Source: Bacteroides pyogenes (lineage in GTDB: Bacteria > Bacteroidota > Bacteroidia > Bacteroidales > Bacteroidaceae). Taken from it: a stretch of 64,000 nucleotides of DNA. The notes under the pieces are model-generated. The model did no database searches, was not told where the DNA came from, and was given only the letters and a program-made list of their open reading frames with translations. Shown in pieces: positions 56,199 to 64,000 of this stretch. Location: NCBI RefSeq assembly GCF_014196225.1, contig NZ_JACIDI010000001.1, positions 62,001-126,000 on the forward strand, written 5' to 3'. Made by a program: the position numbers and the translations under genes. Position 1 is the first letter of the stretch; the number at the start of each line of letters is the position of its first letter.

Positions 56199-58112
56199 AT
56201 GAAAAAACTAACAAACTTCTTAGTTATTTTGCTCAGCAGTGTCGTATTGTTTAGCTGCTCGTATGACGATTCTTTTTTGAAAGAGGAAATCGAAAAAATG
56301 AAAACCGATATAAAATCGTTGAAAGAACAAACGACATCGCTGAAAACCGTTGTCGATGCGTTGAATGCCGGCAAGGTAATAACCAATGTCAAAAAACTTG
56401 CCGATGACAAAGGATATAAAATCACATTTAACGATGGTGCCGCTATTGAAGTGCTCAATGGTGAAAAAGCACCTGTCATCGGAATTCAAGAATCGGAAAA
56501 CGTGTATTACTGGACAATTACCACCAACGGCAAAACCGAATTTTTACTCGATAAGAACAATCATAAACTGCCCGTATCGGGAAAAGAGGGAAAGCCGGGC
56601 AATACTCCCGAGTTGGGAATTGATGCCGAAGGCTATTGGACGGTGAACAACATCCGCATAAAAGACGGGAACGGAAAAGATATAAAAGCAGAGGGAGATT
56701 CTTTTTTCAAAGAAGTGAAAGAGAATGAAAGTGAAGTAACCTTTGTTTTGGCAGATGGAAAAACAATCGTAATTCCCAAAGTTGGCGATACGTTTTTATA
56801 TTTTGAGTTGCCCGAAAACGTACAAATGTTTGTAGGAAAACCCGGAGAGAATTTGCGATTGAGAATAAAATTCGCCAATATAGACGCAATGGAAATTACC
56901 ACTAAGCCGAATCAATGGCGGGTAAACCTCCACCGTCCTGATAAATATGTAAATGTTTCCATTCCGAAAGACGCAAAATTTGGTGTATACGAAGTCGTTT
57001 TGCGCGGGTTAGACAAAAAAGGGTTGGTGTTTATGGCTGTTGCCAAAATAAGTATTGCTGCGGCACAAGGATTTACCGACCCAATGGGTGCCTTTATTCT
57101 CAACGAAGGCAATATGACCACCGAAAACGGCTCACTCATCTTTATTTCTTCAAGCGGACACGTTTTTGATAAAGCATACGCCAATATAAACGGACAAGAA
57201 CTGGGCAACGTAACACAAGACCTTTTCATTAAAGATAAGAAAATATGGATTATCTCGCAAAACGGAACGGTAGCTGCAACCGGAACCGTATTTAAGAACG
57301 AAGGAATGCTTGTGGTAGCAAATGCTGAGACAATGAAGCGAGTGGCGGTGTACGATGAGGTGCTTAAAGAAAATGGTAAATACAAATTGAGTTGGCCGAC
57401 GCACCTTGCCGTATTAAATGACGAAAATGTTTTTATCAGGGACAACCAAGGAGTAAGTTTATTCAACAGTAAAACCGAAGAATTAACCCTTATACCAAAT
57501 ACAAGGGGAGCCGCTAAAAACCGTATGGCTGTGGCAAACAATAAAGTATTCGTGATTAAATCGAGACAACTCATCGTGTTTGAAGCCGATAAAAAAGAAA
57601 TCGTACATACCATTGATATGGGGGCTGCCATTAGTGGGGTAATAACGTCAAAAGACGGTAATCTATGGGTATCCACAACCGGAAACCCCAATAAAATTTC
57701 TAAAGTAGATAGCAAAACTTTCACAATCCTCAAAGAAAATGCAATTACTGAAGGACGTGTGAGCAATGGTTTTTGGTCTACGCCCGGTATAACTGCAAAA
57801 GGAGACACATTATATTATTCCGGAGGAAGCCCTGTGATTTATCGTCATATCTTTAGTACAGGAGAATCAAAGAAAATGATAGATACTAAAACATTGGTTT
57901 CTAATGCAAATATGGTTTATAATGGACCGGGCGTTCATCCCATCACCGGTGATGTATACATAAATACGATTAAAGGATTCGGTTGGGATTTTACGATAAA
58001 CAATATCAGTGTTTTCAATTTCGATGAAAAATTACCCTCTCCCCTTAAGGCTAATTACGAAGACTATACGCGTTTCCCGGCAGGAATATTCTTTAGTGCC
58101 AATTTTAAATAG
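56199..58112 (+). CDS. second beta-propeller lipoprotein (DUF4988 + DUF5074), operon 2
   Basis: A 637-residue lipoprotein, lipobox LFSC (Cys20). Residues 27-66 form a coiled coil (LKEEIEKMKTDIKSLKEQTTSLKTVVDALNAGK), followed by a DUF4988-like beta region to about 290 (GKEGKPGNTPELGIDAEGYWTVNN). The C-terminal 340 residues are a DUF5074/YncE-like propeller that starts with the BtuG hallmark ILNEGNMTTENGSLIFI. A stalked, BtuG-like protein in a B12 operon that already has a normal BtuG is unusual. It ends just before a strong terminator and is the last gene of the operon. Confidence 0.85.
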   Translation: MKKLTNFLVILLSSVVLFSCSYDDSFLKEEIEKMKTDIKSLKEQTTSLKTVVDALNAGKVITNVKKLADDKGYKITFNDGAAIEVLNGEKAPVIGIQESENVYYWTITTNGKTEFLLDKNNHKLPVSGKEGKPGNTPELGIDAEGYWTVNNIRIKDGNGKDIKAEGDSFFKEVKENESEVTFVLADGKTIVIPKVGDTFLYFELPENVQMFVGKPGENLRLRIKFANIDAMEITTKPNQWRVNLHRPDKYVNVSIPKDAKFGVYEVVLRGLDKKGLVFMAVAKISIAAAQGFTDPMGAFILNEGNMTTENGSLIFISSSGHVFDKAYANINGQELGNVTQDLFIKDKKIWIISQNGTVAATGTVFKNEGMLVVANAETMKRVAVYDEVLKENGKYKLSWPTHLAVLNDENVFIRDNQGVSLFNSKTEELTLIPNTRGAAKNRMAVANNKVFVIKSRQLIVFEADKKEIVHTIDMGAAISGVITSKDGNLWVSTTGNPNKISKVDSKTFTILKENAITEGRVSNGFWSTPGITAKGDTLYYSGGSPVIYRHIFSTGESKKMIDTKTLVSNANMVYNGPGVHPITGDVYINTIKGFGWDFTINNISVFNFDEKLPSPLKANYEDYTRFPAGIFFSANFK

Positions 58113-58191
58113 GCAGTGAATCAAGAGTATACTGGTGATATGAACCCCGTAAGTTGGGCAGTAAATTATTAAACAGTCTTTAAACTATCTT

Positions 58192-58227
58192 GAAAGAGTC
58201 CGGTATGGCACCGGGCTCTTTCCTTTT
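58192..58227 (+). terminator. terminator of B12 operon 2
   Basis: GAAAGAGTCCGGT (58192-58204) pairs with ACCGGGCTCTTTC (58210-58222), 13 bp with one wobble, followed by CTTTTA. Confidence 0.85.
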
Positions 58228-58416
58228 AGCCGTGATTGGAGCCTTTTGTTTGAACATCTATCTTCTGCAGAAACGGCAAAACCATATGTGATATACAAAA
58301 AACGATTTGTTTGTTTTTAAAGTATTGCTGTCGTCCGGTGAACCTCAGAATAAGACAAAGCCAAGTATGTGTGTAAATTTGCACGCATCTTATAATGATC
58401 CGTCCTACTAAATAAC
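58228..58416. other. spacer between B12 operon 2 and the IdeS-like gene
   Basis: I see no gene; a promoter box follows at 58417. Confidence 0.4.
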
Positions 58417-58424
58417 TACCTTTG
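58417..58424 (+). promoter_or_regulatory. Bacteroides -7 box for the IdeS-like gene
   Basis: TACCTTTG, exact match, 60 bp before the chosen ATG; the -33 is weak. It implies expression independent of the B12 operon. Confidence 0.55.
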
Positions 58425-58483
58425 CGCCGATTATCTGCGATGATAACATGAGTATGAATATAAAAACAACGATACAGGACTTT

Positions 58484-59434
58484 ATGAAACAATTTGCCAA
58501 GGTATATTATTGTGCGGTCTTATTCCTCATTTCGCTCTACCAACTTCTGTTGACCGGTTGTGAGCATGATGAATATTTCGGGGAAAAACAACCTGAAGTT
58601 GAAATCGGACAAGAAAAACCCGAAGAGAACAAGACAGACAATTCCGCCTCTATGGAGCATCATGTTTTTGCTAAAGGAGTGACGGTGGAGCATGGTTGGC
58701 ACGATGTAGATAAACTGAAAAGGCCGCAGGACGTTATGGCCTGCTGGCTTATTACAGCCTCCAATATGCTTCAGTGGTGGCAAGACAGATATATCGAAGA
58801 GGGCTGTAAACTACCCGAAGGTACTCCCAACGGAAAAGGTATAGGCCCATACAGATCGGCTATATTTGATGACGCCATCACCAAATTTGTAAACCTGAAT
58901 AATGGGGGAAACATTACTAACGGTCTGCTCTGGTACGTAGAAGGGAAAAATGCCGACATTACCGGTCATGCTTATCCTGTGCCCAATACAGGCGGCTATC
59001 TTAAGAAAATCCAAGGAAGACAGTTGGAATACGGCGAGAGGTTCTTTCTCTCTTATGATGATTGGGGAAAGATGACTACGGAGAAAGAAGCTTTGCGCGT
59101 CTTCTCCGAAAGTCTGATCAAACGGCTTAAAACAGGGGCAGCCATCGGTGTCGACATCAAAACGCATGTAGGTGTTGGCGGGATGTTGCATGCAATCACT
59201 CTTTGGGGAGCGGAAGTAAATAACGAGAATGAGGTGACGAGCGTATATATCACAGATTCGGATGATTATGAGCATCAGCTTGTTCGTTGCCCCATAGAGG
59301 CCTGCAATAATGAAATTTATAACTCCAAAGAGATTGCCATGAAAATACCTGCCGGAAAGGCTTACGACAAAGGGGCTACTTGGGCAATAATGCGTCTGTT
59401 CTATCTGTCACCGCCAAAGTTGACTCATTCTTAA
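58484..59434 (+). CDS. IdeS/Mac-family cysteine protease-like lipoprotein
   Basis: A 316-residue lipoprotein from the ATG at 58484, chosen because AGGA lies just upstream and a normal lipoprotein signal follows (lipobox LLTGC, Cys26). An ATG at 58448 would add 12 residues. The rest matches the IdeS/Mac immunoglobulin-cleaving protease family (peptidase C66). AKGVTVEHGWHDVDK is followed by DVMACWLITASNMLQWW with the nucleophile Cys87. The catalytic His is His236 in GGMLHAITLWGAEVNNENEV. Asp258 and Asp260 lie in VYITDSDDYEH. All three catalytic positions are present, so activity is plausible. The natural substrate (IgG, IgA or another host protein) cannot be read from sequence. Confidence 0.85.
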   Translation: MKQFAKVYYCAVLFLISLYQLLLTGCEHDEYFGEKQPEVEIGQEKPEENKTDNSASMEHHVFAKGVTVEHGWHDVDKLKRPQDVMACWLITASNMLQWWQDRYIEEGCKLPEGTPNGKGIGPYRSAIFDDAITKFVNLNNGGNITNGLLWYVEGKNADITGHAYPVPNTGGYLKKIQGRQLEYGERFFLSYDDWGKMTTEKEALRVFSESLIKRLKTGAAIGVDIKTHVGVGGMLHAITLWGAEVNNENEVTSVYITDSDDYEHQLVRCPIEACNNEIYNSKEIAMKIPAGKAYDKGATWAIMRLFYLSPPKLTHS

Positions 59435-59529
59435 TGCTTTAAGCCGAAATGAGGATTTGAGCAGATTTTGCCTCTTCATGACTTTTATGCTTCTCTAAGG
59501 CAATTCTGAAAGAACAGAGCTTCTCAAAA

Positions 59530-59632
59530 AAAGGCGGCGGCGTCTGAAAAAAAACACGGGCGGCCTCTGAAAAAAAGGCGGCGGGCTTTGGAAAAAACAC
59601 GGCGGGCTTTGAAAAAAAGGCGGCGGGCTTTG
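59530..59632. repeat. GC-rich GGCGGCGGGCTTT repeats
   Basis: GGCGGCGGGCTTTG at 59577-59590 and 59619-59632, CACGGCGGGCTTTG at 59598-59611, and weaker copies from 59530, separated by A-runs. The same core occurs in inverted pairs at 8654-8732. They lie between the convergent IdeS-like gene and the EEP-family gene. Confidence 0.75.
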
Positions 59633-59787
59633 AATTGAAACATAATGGTGTTTGAGCAAACACATGACATCGGCGGCCATCGCCGAAGAGTTTTGAATTG
59701 AAACATACCGGTGTTTGAACGTGTTTGCCGGCGAACAGGCATACGTTGTCCTGGGCCTTCTAATTGAAACACTACCGGTGTTTGAGC
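59633..59787. repeat. 25-bp degenerate repeats, three copies
   Basis: AATTGAAACAtaatGGTGTT..., AATTGAAACAtaccGGTGTT... and AATTGAAACActaccGGTGT... start at 59633, 59696 and 59762 (63 and 66 bp apart). Each can form a short AAACA/TGTTT hairpin. They resemble the reverse complement of the direct repeats at 8560-8657. The remainder to 60068 shows nothing clear. Confidence 0.7.
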
Positions 59788-60068
59788 TCGTATGCAGATT
59801 TTTACGATGCGGTAGCGGAGAGTTGCCGAAAAAGGCGGGGAAGTTTGAACACATCTATTGAAATGACTCTCGACTATGGGTTATCTTGTCTTTGAATCAC
59901 CTTCGGTTCTGCGGGCACTCTCCGAAGTAATGCTTGCCCCTATCAATGCTTTGAAACTTCCGCCCCTTCTTTCCCGAGAATCTCTTTAAAGTATTCTTAT
60001 TCTGCACACACGTATACTTTCTCCGAAAAAGTATAGGACATTTGTTCCGGCCGGAAGAGCCGATTCTC

Positions 60069-61106
60069 TTACAGTTTGAATTCTGCCCATAAAGGATAAT
60101 GGTCGGATAATAAATAGGATAGGCTGCGCTTGGATAAGTTTCTGTTCTGAAGAGCCTTTCCTATAAAGTCATAATTTCCGCCATTGATGAATTCCATGGA
60201 TAGTTTGGGCTGTTTGCCTTCGCCGTTGAACCATGCAATCTGGTCGTAATATTTGCTTTCGTTGAAGATGGAACGAGTGACCTGCTTGTTCTGCAATTCC
60301 GGCGGAACGTACAATCCTTCCGAAAGGAACGTCTGGTCAAGAAGATCGCCGCGTTCTTCTATATTGAAATCGCCCAACACTATTAAATTCTGGTGATAAG
60401 CATTTATGTCTGTTGCCCATGCCGAAAGCCATTGAGCAATGCCTTTCAATTCTTTGATCCGGTCGGATGATTTTTTACCATAAAGGATGTGCAGGGTGAC
60501 TAAGATAAATGTTTGCTGGTTAGATTTAAAACTTACTGCATAAGGTGTACGTACAAATTGCTCGTCGAGCGCTTTGTCCGAAACAACTTTGGTCCATTCG
60601 TTCGGAACAACCAGCTCGCCCGCCAGTCCGGATAATTTTACTCTTCTCGTATCGAACAGATAAGCCATCCGCTCGCCGTTTCCGGAGTCTCCTTTGTTTA
60701 CATCGGTCAGAATCAAAGACCAGTGTTCACCCAACAACTTGAGTGTGTCTCTCAAGGCGCGGATGTTGGCTTTCACTTCTTGAACAGCTATCACGTCGAA
60801 GCGTCGGATGATCTCCGCAATGCAGCACACCGAGTGCAAATCTCTTTTGGGATTATCGTTTTCTTCACTTGCCCATTTTCGTGTCAAATCACCGAATGCC
60901 CGGATGTTCCAACTGGCTATGAGCAAATTGCGGTCCAGCTTCTTTTCCGGAATTTTCAGATCCAGATCTTGGCGTAAGAGTTCTAAATTCTCGGAAACTT
61001 CTTTGGGTGGGATGTCGAGTATTGCATACATAATGAAATGTTTTTGTTTCAATTCTGTTTGGCGGTTTTGTATTACAACATTTAAACTTCGCCTTTTGTT
61101 TTTCAT
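60069..61106 (-). CDS. endonuclease/exonuclease/phosphatase-family protein
   Basis: A 345-residue protein with a DNase I-like fold. The catalytic landmarks are LLIASWNIRAFG (Asn), FDVIAVQEVKAN (metal-binding Glu), LVTLHILYGKK, NLIVLGDFNIEERGD (Asp, Asn) and YLLSDHYPLWAEF (Asp-His). No signal peptide. The family includes nucleases and phosphodiesterases, and the substrate cannot be told here. The N-terminal 25 residues are basic and may not be translated; an ATG at 61031 is an alternative start. Confidence 0.85.
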   Translation of the reverse strand: MKNKRRSLNVVIQNRQTELKQKHFIMYAILDIPPKEVSENLELLRQDLDLKIPEKKLDRNLLIASWNIRAFGDLTRKWASEENDNPKRDLHSVCCIAEIIRRFDVIAVQEVKANIRALRDTLKLLGEHWSLILTDVNKGDSGNGERMAYLFDTRRVKLSGLAGELVVPNEWTKVVSDKALDEQFVRTPYAVSFKSNQQTFILVTLHILYGKKSSDRIKELKGIAQWLSAWATDINAYHQNLIVLGDFNIEERGDLLDQTFLSEGLYVPPELQNKQVTRSIFNESKYYDQIAWFNGEGKQPKLSMEFINGGNYDFIGKALQNRNLSKRSLSYLLSDHYPLWAEFKL

Positions 61107-61516
61107 GATATTTATTATTGTTTTCCGGGCCGTTTTTGTGTCGCCGCCGGCTTTGTTTTTATTTGTTCTTTTCCTATTTGTGATGTGATTGTTTCTTCAT
61201 CCTCTTTCTGACAGAAGGATTGACCGGTGGAAGGGTATTGGGTTTTACTTTTCCACTTGTTTGTAATATATCGAGTTATAGTTTTCTTTTGAAGAAAAAC
61301 GGACAGCAAATCGTTTTTTGTGAAATTTAAAAGTTAAAAGATCTTATTATTCTTGTTTCTTCGATCTAATTCTATGTCCGCGATTGTTTAATAAAAAAAA
61401 GTTCTACAAAATAATTGCTTATTTTGAAAAAAAATGAGACATTTGTAAGAAGTAGATAATCTTGGTAGACGAACGGAAAACAATAATTAAGTGAACAAAC
61501 CCTAACAGTTAATTCA
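61107..61516. other. 410-bp AT-rich divergent spacer
   Basis: No gene. It must contain the promoters of the two flanking genes, but no exact TAnnTTTG box was found. Confidence 0.35.
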
Positions 61517-61981
61517 ATGGATGATTTAGAAAACAAAAAAAAGGAAGGAATTCCTAAAAAACGCCCTTATAATCTGAGGGATAAAAAGGAAAAAAAAGCG
61601 GCGTACAGATCTTTGATCAGACCTGAGTTGGCAGATGAGTTGTATGATAAAATTCTGAATATTGTTGTTGTTCAGAAGAAGTATAAGGACCCTGATTTTT
61701 CGGCCAAAGATTTAGCCAAAGAACTTAAAACGAATACCCGTTATCTTTCTGCTGTCGTAAACTCTCGGTTTGGAATGAATTATTCTTGTTTGTTAAATGA
61801 ATACAGGGTGAAAGACGCCTTGCATTTATTGACGGACAAACGTTATGCCGACAAGAATGTGGAAGAGATCAGTGCGATGGTGGGCTTTGCCAACCGTCAA
61901 TCTTTTTATGCAGCATTTTATAAGAATGTAGGTGATACTCCTAACGGATATCGCAAAAAACATGCTGAAAAGAAGAAGTAG
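61517..61981 (+). CDS. small AraC-type helix-turn-helix regulator
   Basis: A 154-residue protein. A lysine-rich N-terminus precedes an AraC/XylS double helix-turn-helix (about 50-150): KDLAKELKTNTRYLSAVVNSRFGMNYSCLLNEYRVKDALHLL, then VEEISAMVGFANRQSFYAAFYKNVGDTPNGYRKK, the canonical second helix-turn-helix and exit motif. It has no sensor domain, so it resembles output-only regulators seen in Bacteroidetes. A target cannot be assigned. Confidence 0.87.
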   Translation: MDDLENKKKEGIPKKRPYNLRDKKEKKAAYRSLIRPELADELYDKILNIVVVQKKYKDPDFSAKDLAKELKTNTRYLSAVVNSRFGMNYSCLLNEYRVKDALHLLTDKRYADKNVEEISAMVGFANRQSFYAAFYKNVGDTPNGYRKKHAEKKK

Positions 61982-62004
61982 TTGCATTGCCTGTAACAAA
62001 ATAG

Positions 62005-62046
62005 AAGGAATTGCCTCTGATGATAAACGGAGATAATTCCTTTTTC
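62005..62046 (+). terminator. terminator after the AraC-type gene
   Basis: AAGGAATT (62005-62012) pairs with AATTCCTT (62035-62042), followed by TTTTCATTTT. Confidence 0.65.
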
Positions 62047-62076
62047 ATTTTATTTTAATCTTAAAACTGATTTGTT

Positions 62077-64000
62077 ATGAAAAAATACATGATAGAGATG
62101 ATGGCCTCCGCTATGTTGTTTGCCTCTTGCGGAGGCATCAAAAAAGAAACATCCGAAAACGGAAAAAACGAATATATAGTGGAACAATTTGCAGATTTAC
62201 AAATATTAAGGTATAAAGTTCCCGGTTTTGAGGAGCTGACGTTGAAGCAAAAGGAATTGGTGTATTATTTAACGCAGGCAGCACTTGAGGGGAGGGATAT
62301 TCTGTTCGACCAGAACGGAAAATACAACCTGAGGATACGGCGGATGCTTGAAGCTGTATACACGAACTATCAGGGCAATAAAACAAACTCTGATTTCAAG
62401 AATATGGAAGTTTACCTGAAAAGAGTCTGGTTTTCAAATGGTATTCATCATCATTACGGTTCAGAGAAATTTGTGCCGCACTTTTCGCAGGAATTCTTGC
62501 GAGAAGCTGTGTTGAATGTTGATTCGAAAGAGCTTCCACTGGCCGATGGGCAAACAGCTTCGCAATTATGCGATGAGCTTTTCCCCGTGATTTTCGATGC
62601 TTCTGTCATGCCCAAGCGGGTGAATCAGACTGATGGAGAAGACTTGTTGCTCACATCAGCTTGCAATTACTACGATGGAGTAACCCAGCAAGAAGCGGAA
62701 AAGTTTTATAATTCGATGAAAGATCCTAAAGATGAGACTCCCGTTTCTTACGGACTGAACAGCCGCCTGGTGAAAGAAGAAGGCAAGATAAAAGAGAAAA
62801 CATGGAAAGTGGGCGGACTATATACAGAGGCCATTGAAAAGATCGTTCATTGGCTGAAAAAGGCGGAAAACGTGGCGGAGAATGATGCGCAGAAAGCTGT
62901 AATCGGGAAGCTGGTTCGTTTTTATGAAACCGGCAGCTTGAAAGATTTCGACGAGTACTCCATTCTTTGGGTCAAGGATTTGGATTCCCGCATTGATTTT
63001 GTGAACGGCTTCACTGAAACCTATGGCGATCCGCTGGGAATGAAAGCCAGTTGGGAGGCTTTGGTGAACTTTAAAGATCTCGAAGCTACTCGCCGGACAG
63101 AAATTATCAGCAGTAACGCGCAATGGTTCGAAAGAAATTCTCCGGTAGACGACTCCTTCAAGAGAGAGGAGGTGAAGGGCGTTTCGGCTAAAGTAATTAC
63201 CGCAGCTATCCTTGCCGGCGATTTGTATCCTGCCACGGCCATCGGTATAAATCTTCCCAATGCCAACTGGATTCGGGCGCATCACGGGTCGAAATCGGTT
63301 ACGATAGGAAATATTACGGATGCTTACAACAAAGCTGCTCATGGCAACGGGTTTAACGAAGAGTTCGTGTATAGCGATGAAGAGAAACAGCTGATTGATA
63401 AATACGGAGATTTGACCGGAGAACTTCATACCGATTTGCATGAATGCTTGGGGCATGGCTCCGGAAAATTGCTCCCCGGAGTCGATCCGGATGCGCTGAA
63501 GGCTTATGGCTCTACTATCGAAGAGGCGCGTGCCGACTTGTTCGGACTATATTACGTCGCCGATCCGAAGTTGGTGGAACTGAAGCTTGTTCCTGATGCG
63601 GATGCCTATAAAGCCGAATACTATACATTTCTTATGAACGGTTTGATGACTCAGCTGGTACGTATCCTGCCGGGGAATGAGATCGAAGAGGCTCACATGC
63701 GTAACCGGCAATTGATTGCCCGTTGGGTGTTTGAAAAGGCTTCGACGGATAAAGCTGTGGAAATGATCGAAAAGAACGGGAAAACATACGTGGTGGTAAA
63801 CGATTATCAGAAAGTCCGTACTTTGTTCGGTGAACTTCTGGCGGAAATCCAGCGAATCAAGTCGACGGGTGATTTTAATGCGGCACGCTCGTTGGTGGAG
63901 AAGTATGCGGTGAAAGTAGACCCCGTATTGCATGCCGAGGTGTTGGAGCGTTACAAACGATTAAATCTGGCTCCTTACAAAGGATTTGTAAATCCTAAAT
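62077..64000 (+). CDS. dipeptidyl peptidase III (M49), partial at window edge
   Basis: The ATG at 62077 opens a frame that runs off the window (641 residues seen). The start MKKYMIEMMASAMLFASCGG has a lipobox (Cys18), so the enzyme is probably an envelope lipoprotein. The zinc hexapeptide is HECLGH at 455-460 and the second motif EEARAD at 482-487, both diagnostic of family M49, which removes dipeptides from peptide N-termini. In the Bacteroides enzymes the zinc motif has Cys rather than the more common Leu, as here. The C-terminal end lies outside the window. Confidence 0.92.
   Translation, partial: MKKYMIEMMASAMLFASCGGIKKETSENGKNEYIVEQFADLQILRYKVPGFEELTLKQKELVYYLTQAALEGRDILFDQNGKYNLRIRRMLEAVYTNYQGNKTNSDFKNMEVYLKRVWFSNGIHHHYGSEKFVPHFSQEFLREAVLNVDSKELPLADGQTASQLCDELFPVIFDASVMPKRVNQTDGEDLLLTSACNYYDGVTQQEAEKFYNSMKDPKDETPVSYGLNSRLVKEEGKIKEKTWKVGGLYTEAIEKIVHWLKKAENVAENDAQKAVIGKLVRFYETGSLKDFDEYSILWVKDLDSRIDFVNGFTETYGDPLGMKASWEALVNFKDLEATRRTEIISSNAQWFERNSPVDDSFKREEVKGVSAKVITAAILAGDLYPATAIGINLPNANWIRAHHGSKSVTIGNITDAYNKAAHGNGFNEEFVYSDEEKQLIDKYGDLTGELHTDLHECLGHGSGKLLPGVDPDALKAYGSTIEEARADLFGLYYVADPKLVELKLVPDADAYKAEYYTFLMNGLMTQLVRILPGNEIEEAHMRNRQLIARWVFEKASTDKAVEMIEKNGKTYVVVNDYQKVRTLFGELLAEIQRIKSTGDFNAARSLVEKYAVKVDPVLHAEVLERYKRLNLAPYKGFVNPK

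Noticed and set aside
59633..59787. CRISPR-like array: AATTGAAAC units at 63-66 bp spacing
   Set aside because: Only three copies, units differ from each other, the intervening sequence is partly repeat-like, and there is no cas gene or leader in the window.

Overview
The window is chromosomal DNA from a gut-type Bacteroides or a close relative. The evidence is the Bacteroides -7 promoter box TAnnTTTG in front of many genes, the fucR-fucI-fucA-fucK-mutarotase-fucP gene order, cobalamin riboswitches leading TonB receptor/surface lipoprotein operons, and Bacteroidetes families (LptE-type protein beside a sigma-54 activator, DUF4105, DUF3810, DUF4831, DUF4837, DUF6340). The species cannot be named from sequence alone. 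No tRNA, rRNA, phage or CRISPR array was seen.

Layout. 1-4.5 kb (minus strand): a vitamin B12 uptake operon with promoter, cobalamin riboswitch, BtuB-like TonB receptor, BtuG-like beta-propeller lipoprotein and a PKD-repeat surface lipoprotein cut by the window edge. 4.7-8.5 kb: a DUF3810 membrane protein divergent from valS. 8.56-8.74 kb: a GC-rich repeat/terminator block between convergent genes. 8.8-15.5 kb: the L-fucose operon, with two near-identical 18-bp candidate operator sites, one before fucR and one before fucI. 15.7-24.2 kb: two small uncharacterised genes, secA, and a DUF4105 gene coupled to a phosphatase-fold protein that has lost its active site. 24.5-41.2 kb: a long plus-strand run of housekeeping and envelope genes (coaX, a beta-barrel protein, a repeat protein, lptC, gldE-like, ppiD, rlmN, DUF4837, pdxA, sigma-54 activator, lptE, secG, an MFS transporter, a PqqD-like protein). 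41.2-46.4 kb: DUF4831, nnrD, rpmE type B and class II fructose-bisphosphate aldolase.

46.4-58.2 kb looks like an accessory island. It opens with a 44-bp tandem repeat and three decayed insertion sequences (IS110-like, IS5/DUF772-like and IS5/IS427-like). A second, larger and more AT-rich B12 operon follows: promoter, cobalamin riboswitch, a 144-bp inverted-repeat segment holding another promoter box, BtuB, BtuG, a PKD lipoprotein, a novel small lipoprotein, and a second beta-propeller lipoprotein. The operon ends at a strong terminator. Next, under its own promoter, is a lipoprotein that keeps the catalytic residues of the IdeS/Mac immunoglobulin-cleaving protease family. After another repeat block come an endonuclease/exonuclease/phosphatase-family protein, a small AraC-type regulator and a dipeptidyl peptidase III cut by the right edge.

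How the genes fit together. The two B12 operons should compete for corrinoids at the cell surface and be shut off by B12 through their riboswitches. The inverted-repeat segment in the second may add a phase-variable or riboswitch-bypassing promoter. The fuc operon imports host-derived L-fucose and converts it to lactaldehyde and dihydroxyacetone phosphate. The most notable finds are the candidate invertible promoter, the IdeS-like protease, the two extra B12-operon lipoproteins, the paired FucR sites, the pseudo-phosphatase and the shared repeat family.
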